Shown here piece after piece: positions 55,828 through 64,000 of a stretch of 64,000 nucleotides of DNA (position 1 is the first letter of the stretch; the number at the start of each line of letters is the position of its first letter). The stretch is taken from positions 15,970,252-16,034,251 of the forward strand of contig NC_037595.1 in assembly GCF_003073045.1 (NCBI RefSeq), given 5' to 3'. The notes under the pieces are model-generated. The model made no database searches. It saw only the letters and a list, made by a program, of their open reading frames with translations, and was not told the origin of the DNA. Source of the DNA: Pomacea canaliculata (Eukaryota > Mollusca > Gastropoda > Architaenioglossa > Ampullariidae). Position numbers and translations under genes: made by a program.

Positions 55828-56860
55828 ATGATGAACTTTGTAACCAACTTTTTGGCTGTCGAGAACACCTCAGCGGCTTTCTTGCCGAGAGAGGAATCAG
55901 TCGACCTGTTCTCTGAAGAAACTTTACACATTTTGAGAGACGTTTTCAACGGCTACATCGCTAGTATCATCTGCGTGGTTGGCATTCCCGCCAACTTGGT
56001 CACGTGCCTGGTGTTCTGGCGTCAGGGTCTGCGAGACCGCATGAACCTCTGTCTCTTCTGTCTGGCTGCTGTGGACCTGCTGTACCTGCTGTGCTCCGTC
56101 CCCCTGACTTGTCTAAGCGCATTTCTCTTCATAGCTGGCAATACTTTGGCAGAGGAGTACAGCCTGAAGACTCTTATCTACGGATTATGGTTAGTCTACA
56201 GTCTGCGTGCGACTTCCGGTTGTTATAATATGATCATCGCGGTAGAGAGGTGCGTGTGTGTGGTGTTTCCGCTCAAAGCCGCTTCACTCTTACACACTCG
56301 TACTATGGGCGTGTTGCCTGGCTGTGTGCTTTATCTTGATACAGTTAGGCTACACTGTCATCCCCCTCATGTATCACGTGGCCAGCTACGACGTTGATGG
56401 AAGGAAGCGATGGCACTACGTGCCAACACAGATGTTTCTCGATAACAAAGATCTGTTTGAAACGGTGGAGTTGACGGTCCTGACAGTGTCACTGCCAATC
56501 ACCACGTTCCTCGTGGTGTCTGTCACAGCTGTCATCACAGTCATTAAGCTGACAGCAGCGCTCAAGTGGCGAGAGAAGACGAGTTCAACGACAAGAGAGA
56601 AGGTGGGTCGCCAGACGGCGCTGACTAAGATGATTCTTCTCGTCTCTGTCATCTACATCTGCAGCATGCTTCCCAGCGTGTCGCTCTCCATCACCCGGCT
56701 GCTTGTTGACGGCTTTTCACCTGATGGCGGTTACTACAACCTGTTCATGGGAACCCACATCGTCGCCAACGTTTGCCCTATGGCCCACAGCGCCTCCAAC
56801 TTCTTCGTTTATTACAGCCGGTCGTCGCGGTTCAAATCTTCCCTCGCTGACATGTTTTAA
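55828..56860 (+). CDS. Rhodopsin-like GPCR, chemosensory-receptor-like (copy 6), one frameshift
   Basis: About 343 residues over two frames. The first half (55828-56316) starts MMNFVTNFLAVENTS and runs through TM1-TM3 (PANLV, AAVDLLYL, AVERCVCVVFPLK) to TM4; the second half (to 56860) continues AVCFILIQLGYTVIPL, ECL2 with RWHYVPTQMFLDNK, TM5, TM6 (CSMLPSVS) and TM7 (ASNFFVYYSRSSRF). The junction is a single extra C in GTGTTGCCTGG at 56317-56318; every sister copy has GTGTTGCTGG. No other defect is visible, so it is either a very young pseudogene or an assembly error in a short C run. A LINE fragment lies just upstream. Confidence 0.8.
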
Positions 56861-59363
56861 CACATACACAACTCTAGTTATGTAAAGGAGAGGACATGCT
56901 AAAGATACAAACAGGCAGACATAACAAAGGGAGATAACAAGTAAAACTCGTCAGCTTTCAAGTTCAACAGAGTTAATTCCCAAGAATTTCTGTGTTGAAC
57001 TGTAGTTTCCCTTTACCTGTGTCTTTACATCTGTCTATTCACCAATCATCAGAAAAAAAGCATAATGAGAAAAGAAAGTAATCAAATAACATGAAACGAA
57101 ATTTGTTTCTTGTATATAAGAACACTGCAAGTTAGTTGGTTGTTAAAAGTAAAACCTGAGTCTGATTTTAATTGTTTTTTTAAATATTATATATATAGAT
57201 AAAAGAAAGATCGTTCATCCCAATGTTAGCACTCATTGCCCAAAATACAACACAGTTAAGTGAGGCAACAGTTTCCAGTCCAAACATTTGGGATTCGATT
57301 AATTTTTTGTTTTGTTTTTGAGAGATTTTGTCCATGTGCGGGTCTTATATATATATTTTTTTCTTTTAGCTTGACATACGCTCATTAGATAACGTTAGGG
57401 TTTGGATGAGGTGTGAAGTAGAATTTAGTGGTTTTTCCATTGAATAAGTGATTAAAAATGAGAATGGAAAGAGTGGGCGTATGATGAGTATTCTGTGTGT
57501 GTGAGAGGGGGGCGGCAGCACGTGTGTGAGTTTTGTCTCTGATGTAACAGCATCAGTGAGTGTCAATGTTGATATGTAGATAGTAGAAGTGTCACGACAC
57601 GTGGTGCGAACAACACTCAGCCAGACATGTGCGCGATCTTTCAACACACAGCAAAACGATTGTCTGAGGCTGCCCACATCATATTCATTTCGTTGTTGGC
57701 TCAGGACTTTACAGACTACAAGACAAATACTTATTTGTAAACAACTCGCCTTAACACCACGTTCTAAAGGCGACGAAAATGTAAAGGACATAGGAAATGT
57801 TTGCATCCGGGGCACTCCTCACGATCAGTCTCAGCATAGTCAAAGGATGAAGATTATACACTCTTCGCACTCTCTTCTACTGTTTAGCAAACAGGTTCCA
57901 GCTCTAACGTTCCGTTGAATTATCTATCTGATAACTGCTCTAGCAATCATTGTGTACATTACTCACAGTTCATCGTCTCATTATCTTAGGGCTGTCTCCC
58001 TCCACATCGCCAGCCAACTAAAATGCTAATAACACAAATACACTTCACATACAATCGGTTGATCCTTCCCCGAGGGTTGTGGGTAATACGTCTCGGCGTG
58101 CTTTGAATACGCATGATGCTATATTTAGGCTGTAAATACTGTAAACTAAGTGTGTTAATTTGAATCTTAAACAATGTTGATGTTTACTGACCTTACTTGA
58201 GATATGTGAGTGTATCTAGCTGACAGTTTCCTTCAGGTTTTTTTTTCAGGCCATTCCACGCTTACATTATTGTATTATTATAACATGTTGAGGTGTTTGG
58301 TGATGCTAATGATTGTTGTGATATTGATGGTTCTTGAAGATAGACAAGGTCTATCACAGAGCAACAGAAAGCAGATTTGTCAACTCATTGCAGCGACGAA
58401 TGTCTTAGTGACCCAGTCACTCATCTGAAGCACAAATGCTGTTAATCAACTGATACTTGTTACTTTGTTATATTCTCCCAGGGTACACAACCACACAAAG
58501 GTTTGTCTAGACATGTACCAGACACCTAATGTGATCCACAGCCTTTGACTTTTAAAGCAGCTGATGTTAAATGTTGACCACAACAGCATGGGGTCGACTT
58601 TACACACGTCACTGAATCAAGATTATTCGCAAATTTAGTATTTTGAAGGTGTGTGGATAACCGAGCATAAATATAACTTCTTTAAGTTCATAAGTGTACG
58701 TAAATGAACATATATGTATGTACGTGCGCGTGGACGTGTGTGTGTGTGTGTGTGTGTTTGTTTGGCACAGTTGTGTATATATGAAGATACATAGATGAAA
58801 CAAGCAACGAACAGAATTAATTGTAAGAAATTGTTATTATTTGCAAATATTCAAAAAAATGATTAAAGCTGAAAATCGAAAACTCACTTTTGGGTAGAGT
58901 TTACATAAGATGGCAAGTAGGTAACCTCAGTGTTTGCTTGTTCCACAAATTGCGTTCTACCCAATTAAATTATTTATTTCTGAATTGCTACTGAACATTT
59001 AATATTGTTTTAAACATTAAAATACAAAAAAAGGAAAAAACCTTAAGGAAAAAATAATATGATTTGCTAAAATGAAAACTTAAAAAGTAGGATAAACACG
59101 CAAATGTGTGTCTGTAGCTGATTGCTCCATGCGTGTCTGCGTACACGTGTGTGTTTGTGTGTGAACGTTTGAGTGCCTGTGAGTGTGCGTGCGTGTAGAT
59201 GGATGTGAATGTGTAAAAATCATGTATGATTTTGTAGGTGTGTTGAGACCTACTCTTGCTGCTGTAGATATTAGTCATGTTGACATTAATTTTTAATCTG
59301 AAATTTATTTTAGCGGAAATGTTTTGGAAAGAAGATTGTGGAGCTGTTTGAAAGATCGATTGA
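56861..59363. other. Intergenic DNA, no gene seen
   Basis: AT-rich. GT microsatellite at about 58737-58757; open frames at 57366-57815 and 57589-57918 overlap on opposite strands and lack domains. Confidence 0.4.
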
Positions 59364-61178
59364 TGTCACAGACGATGACAGGAGAGATGTCAGCTTTTTA
59401 TTTCGTCGCTGTAAAATAAAGCCAGTAAGCGTTCTCTTGTGATTGGTTAAGACAATCACGTGACTGTCACTGAACATCAAACATAGAATCTAGTGGCAGG
59501 TTTATTTCCTAAAGAAGATCATCTTACTTCAGGCTAAGTGAGGTTATGTATCATAACAGATATAGGTGTTACCTGTCCCAAGCTCACTTGTCGACCACTG
59601 ATCTTACAGTCAGCAGGTAACATTAACGCACAACACAGGAAACTGAGCTCCAGGCCATCAAAGCTCACTCACCTTACCTGGGAGACGTCAGTGACGTCCT
59701 GAGTACCTGCACAGTGACGTGCTTAGTAACGTGTGACACCTGAGGCTGCATCAGCAGTGTTTGACAAGTGATCTTCGACCTGAGCAAGACAGAAACAATT
59801 ACAGATCTTGCTGCATCGAGTATGAAAAAAATTAAATGAAATCTTTGTAAGAACTTTGAGTAGCGGTACGTGTGTACCTGACGTGAGGATAATAAATGTA
59901 GCTTTGTCTCACCTTTGTTGTGACATGATTACCAACAGGTGTCTGGAAACACAACTCAGACATCTCTCAAAATCACATCAACTCACGAACGAGCTGCTCC
60001 GTCAGTCAGTGTCCACTCGGTCGTGAAGGGCGGACCTACAAACTAGTAAAGATATTTTTGCATTCATTCTCAAAGAAAGATTAAAATTACACAAAATTGT
60101 TGATAGCATGTGAAATTATTTATGAGCAATTATTTATTAAATTCCCAACTATTAGCTTGAGCATTCCTTGGCAGAGTTTCTGCATGATGTGTCTTAGAAG
60201 TTATTCTCTTTGTTTGCAAATTAACACATTTGGAAAAGATTAAGTATGAAGAAACATTTAAATTCCTCTTTCATGCGCAGCTGACAACTTAATAGCATTT
60301 GTTTAATATAAGAAATCTTTTATATGTGCGTTATTTCGATTGTCTTCTGTAGAGGACATACCAATTTTATAATATTCAACAATAAAATAAGAAGTAAATC
60401 ATAAAATATTTCTATACACAGACGCACACAGACCTAGCTTAGGAAAGACGAATATCTGTGGCAGCAAAGAGTCCGAAGTTAATGTTGATAATTTGTCTGG
60501 CAAGACAAATAATTTTGTCTTTATATTTATCACAAATATATAACTTGCAATTTGTTGTAATATTTTATTTTAAGAAATTAAATAAATATTATGCTAAAGT
60601 TGACATTAAATAAACTATTTTCCTACCATTGTAAAAATGTTTTTTTTTGGGAAAAAGATTGACAGTAATTTACAATTCCTTGTCTATAAACTCTCCAGCA
60701 CTGCTCTTTATGCGAGTTCTTTGTCTCTTAGGAAACTTTCCTTCACTTAGTTTTCAGGTGAAAGCACAAAGAGCACATCTTTCTGTCATGAAACAGGAGT
60801 TTATGAGATATGACCAGTTAACTGATACCACAAATTATTTGAGATGGACTGTCTGAGTGACCACATCACAGTTTTTAGCTTATGTTCTAGAAATGAATAA
60901 AAGGTAAGAAAGCGGTTGGAAAACTCAGTTTAGAAAACCTGGCATTTTAACGGCTTTGTATTTCCTACATTCTACTTTTCAAACAAATTTTTCTGACAAC
61001 ATATTTTAAAGCCTTACATCAATGAAAGTAAAAGAAATTGATGCTGAGAGAAACTAGTTTATTTTCCTAAAAAAAAATCCATTAGAGAAGAAACAAACTC
61101 CACGAGAAATGTCATCGCGATGACTATGTTTTCATTGTTTTCTCTTCAGACATCGAGGTCACAGCTGTGGTTTCCGTG

Positions 61179-62216
61179 ATGAACGTGACAAACCAGTTTG
61201 CGTTTGCTCAGGCCGACACTACAGTTCTACCATCCAGAGAGAGGCCAAGCGATTTGATGTCTAAGGCGACGTACGAGATCATCAACGATGTTGTCAGCGG
61301 GTGTCTGGCACTTGCAATATCTGTAGTGGGCATTCCCGCCAACCTGGTCACGTGCCTGGTGTTCTGGCGTCAGGGTCTGCGAGACCGGATGAACCTCTGT
61401 CTCTTCTGTCTGGCTGCTGTGGACTTGCTGTACCTGATGCCCGTCCTGAGTGTCGGACCATTTCTTCACCTCGCCAGTAGTCCTCACGCCCAGGAATACA
61501 CTCTCAAGATTCTTAGTGTGGGTGTGAGTGTCATCTACAGTCTGCGTGCGACTTCCGGTTGTTATAATATGATCATCGCGGTAGAGAGGTGCGTGTGTGT
61601 GGTGTTTCCGCTCAAAGCCGCTTCACTCCTACACACTCGTACTATGGGCGTGTTGCTGGCTGTGTGCTTTGTCTTGATACAGCTTGGCTATGTTGTTGTC
61701 CCTCTCGAGTATAATGTCGTTAACATTGAAGTAGGCGGAATGGTGGAATGGCGGCTGGTGCCGACACAATTGTTTCTTGAAAACCAGGAGTTGTTTCGGA
61801 CTATAGAAATGTCAGTCCTGACAGCATCACTGCCACTCATTACTTTTTTCGTAGTGTTCATCACAGCAGTCATCACTGTCATCAAGCTGACAGCAGCGGC
61901 TAAGTGGCGAAGAAAGACGAGTTCCACGTGCCACAAGAAAGGAGTTCACGAAACGGCGCTGACCAAGATGATTCTGGTCGTCTCCTTCATCTACATCTGC
62001 AGCATGGTTCCTATTGTGGCAGTGACATTTACCCGACTACTTGTTTACGATTTTTCACCAAATGGTCGTTATTATTATTTATTTATGGGTTCTACTGTCA
62101 TAGCATACGTCTGCCCACGATTTCACAGCGCCTCCAACTTCTTTGTCTTCTACAGCAGGTCGTCACGGTTCAGATCGGTGCTTGTCTCTAAGACTTGCTG
62201 CAAGGAAAAAAACTAG
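61179..62216 (+). CDS. Rhodopsin-like GPCR, chemosensory-receptor-like (copy 7)
   Basis: Intronless, 345 residues from MNVTNQFAFA (in-frame ATG also at 61167). Recent duplicate of copy 5: about 14 substitutions over the aligned protein, among them three Asn-to-Ser changes around ECL1 (LASSPHAQEY, ILSVGV), I/A and D/Y changes at the TM6/ECL3 end, and a local KKVGH to KKGVH change in ICL3. A small indel changes the C-tail from CCKKKKLVF to CCKEKN. All class A landmarks seen in copy 5 are kept (AAVDLLYLMPV, AVERCVCVVFPLK, CSMVPIVAVTF, ASNFFVFY). Fully open frame. Confidence 0.9.
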   Translation: MNVTNQFAFAQADTTVLPSRERPSDLMSKATYEIINDVVSGCLALAISVVGIPANLVTCLVFWRQGLRDRMNLCLFCLAAVDLLYLMPVLSVGPFLHLASSPHAQEYTLKILSVGVSVIYSLRATSGCYNMIIAVERCVCVVFPLKAASLLHTRTMGVLLAVCFVLIQLGYVVVPLEYNVVNIEVGGMVEWRLVPTQLFLENQELFRTIEMSVLTASLPLITFFVVFITAVITVIKLTAAAKWRRKTSSTCHKKGVHETALTKMILVVSFIYICSMVPIVAVTFTRLLVYDFSPNGRYYYLFMGSTVIAYVCPRFHSASNFFVFYSRSSRFRSVLVSKTCCKEKN

Positions 62217-63137
62217 TATTCTAAGATACCGAAAATTAATACATAACTAGAAATTTGGAAACAAATATTTTGCTCCTCTTTTTTTGGAACAACACTAGTA
62301 GTTTGCAATTTAAAATCTAGTAGGAAACGGTATATCTTGAGATAAACAGTTTTGATTTAAGGTTGATATGACTGATCTCATGGAAGCAATGGTCCTTTTG
62401 AAAAAAATAACGGTAATGATAATGTGGAGGGTATTTTAACTCACGCATCAGCCTCCCTTACCCAAACTTTCGTGAGGAGAGGAGAAAATGTTTAACTCTC
62501 TTGATTGAGAGTATTTATTATTTAAATCTATGAGTAAAAATGTATATAAAATATGTTATCGTTTTACACTTGAAGTTTATTGTAATCTAGGTCAACGAGG
62601 GTTGTAGAATAAGCCAAGTCTTTGATATCTAGGCTCCGCCCTGCACAGGGGCACAAGTAAGTTATCGAACTGATGTAAAATACGTTATGACAACAATAGT
62701 GGAGATAATATGCAAGCGATTGGCAATTAAAAACTAATTGTTACATTGGCTGCTGCAAAAGCAAACCATCTCAAAAGCTTTATGACTGTGAATCTGTATA
62801 TATTTAATACACATCGTGTCTCTTTGCTTGCTAATGGTGTATACCACACCTCTGTAGATAATCATACATTGGTGTATAGGTATTACACTCATTACAGTTT
62901 AGAGAGGAAGAGAGAGGCTGTTCCACAAAAAAAAACTGCTTGACTATTTCAGGCTTAAGTTAAACAGAACAATTATAGGAATGGGGATATTTAACTTTGA
63001 TTCCTATATTTTTTTGTGCCAAATAGTGAAGATAAGTAAGGAGACAGTTTACCTTTCAGTATTTTATATGCGAAGATTTGTTGTGTGTGCTTTAGTGAAA
63101 GGACTCGTAGAACAGCGAAAAGATGAGGCTAGGGTCG
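62217..63137. other. 3' flank of copy 7, shared with copy 5
   Basis: Aligns with 50323-51251 apart from small indels and a diverged patch at about 62590-62700. No gene. Confidence 0.5.
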
Positions 63138-63490
63138 CTTGTTTACCTTGATGGATCCGGGGGCGCCCGGCAGGTTAATTAAACACTCGCTGACCACCAC
63201 TGCAGTGAGCGGCTCAGTGTTCAGATCTTGTTTCTGATCCGGTTTCCTTCCTCCTCTATAGTGTGAAATCGCACCACGGTGGAAGCACTTTCCTGCTAAA
63301 GAAACCAGCCAACCTCTCTTGATGGTTTTAGCACTCTGATTAGCTGCTTCTTGAAATAAAAGTCTTTCTCCGAGATCTGATATGTAACATGTACACATTG
63401 CTCCTTAAGACCAACGAAAGTTAACTACTTATCACGTACTTCCGACATAAATTAGTTTGAGGAGTTTTTGAAGCCGTAAACTTACGATAA
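63138..63490. other. Private 350-bp segment inside duplication copy 2
   Basis: Has no counterpart in copy 1, where 1.45 kb of different sequence occupies the place. GC-richer at its left end (GGGGGCGCCCGG). A minus-strand open frame of 89 codons (63129-63398) shows no known domain. Origin not recognised. Confidence 0.45.
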
Positions 63491-64000
63491 AGAGAAAATA
63501 TTATCGAAACTATTAACATACGTGTTTATGTGCACGCGTGTGTTTAAGAAGTGATGTATCCACTTCAACCTTTGTTTGCGGTCAAATCTGTGATATCTAA
63601 CGGTCCCCATCGCAGCCACATCATTGCCACTTACCTCGCCGGTGATTTCACTGGTCTGACATTGTTGTTTGTATGAACATTAAAGTTAACGATGTTAGTT
63701 AAAGGCAACAGATGTTTACTGTTTAGAGATTGTGGCATGAAGAGGTCGATCACTCGGCATGTTGCTGTATACAGTATGTTCACTGAAATAACAGGAATGC
63801 AGTTTAGGTGAGTATGTGGGTGTGTACGGTATGTGAGTGGCATGTGGGTGAGTATGGTGTGTGAGTGGTGTGTGGTGGTAGGTCAGAAAAATATTGTAAA
63901 TAAATAGACTTTTCAGACGATAACAAACATCTCTGTACATGTGTTTGAGTGCCTGGATGAATGATGCCAGTGTTTGTCGTATTGTACGCAAGGGACAGGT

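Larger units (their letters stand above)
59364..64000. repeat. Segmental duplication, copy 2 (runs off the window)
   Basis: Counterpart of 47395-54196. It carries the gene C 5' flank without the gene and receptor copy 7. Compared with copy 1 it lacks the hAT-type element and about 1 kb near its end, and has a private 350-bp piece at 63138-63490. Confidence 0.9.

Noticed and set aside
57366-57918. Overlapping 149- and 109-codon frames on opposite strands
   Set aside because: No domain, no splice or start context, no similarity to anything recognised.

Overview
The window is animal nuclear DNA, most likely from a mollusc and probably a gastropod. It has intron-containing genes with GT-AG splice sites, AT-rich intergenic DNA, a tandem family of intronless GPCRs resembling gastropod chemosensory receptors, C1q-domain proteins (heavily expanded in molluscs), a tRNA-derived SINE, LINE remnants and small DNA transposons. 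The species cannot be told from the sequence alone.

Layout. 0.2-19.3 kb: four intact rhodopsin-like receptor genes (258-1310 and 6707-7750 on +, 11411-12469 and 18201-19289 on -) and one receptor fragment (4909-5076). They are separated by AT-rich DNA carrying two hAT-type pieces, a Tigger-like MITE, two SINEs with perfect 13-bp target duplications, and a 0.7-kb direct repeat. 20.5-24.6 kb (-): a split gene for a secreted zinc protease with the order astacin, C-type lectin, kringle. 24.6-30 kb: no recognised gene, one hAT-type MITE. 30.2-47.4 kb (-): a head-to-tail cluster of three RING / B-box / coiled-coil / C1q genes plus a RING-only cassette. 47.4-64 kb (+): three more receptor genes. Two of these lie in a segmental duplication (47395-54196 and 59364-window end), and the third (55828-56860) carries a single-base frame break.

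How the genes relate. The receptors form one lineage-specific family. Their cytoplasmic-side DNA is almost identical between copies while the N-terminus and extracellular loops differ, which suggests gene conversion plus diversification of ligand-facing parts. The RING genes look like cytosolic E3 ubiquitin ligases that use a C1q jelly-roll instead of the usual TRIM recognition domains. Together with the lectin-kringle protease this gives the region an immune/sensory flavour, but no functional link between the groups is shown by the sequence.

A recurrent caution: several otherwise well-preserved exons carry single-base frame breaks, often in short homopolymers. Either the assembly has residual indels or several genes are young pseudogenes; the sequence alone cannot decide.
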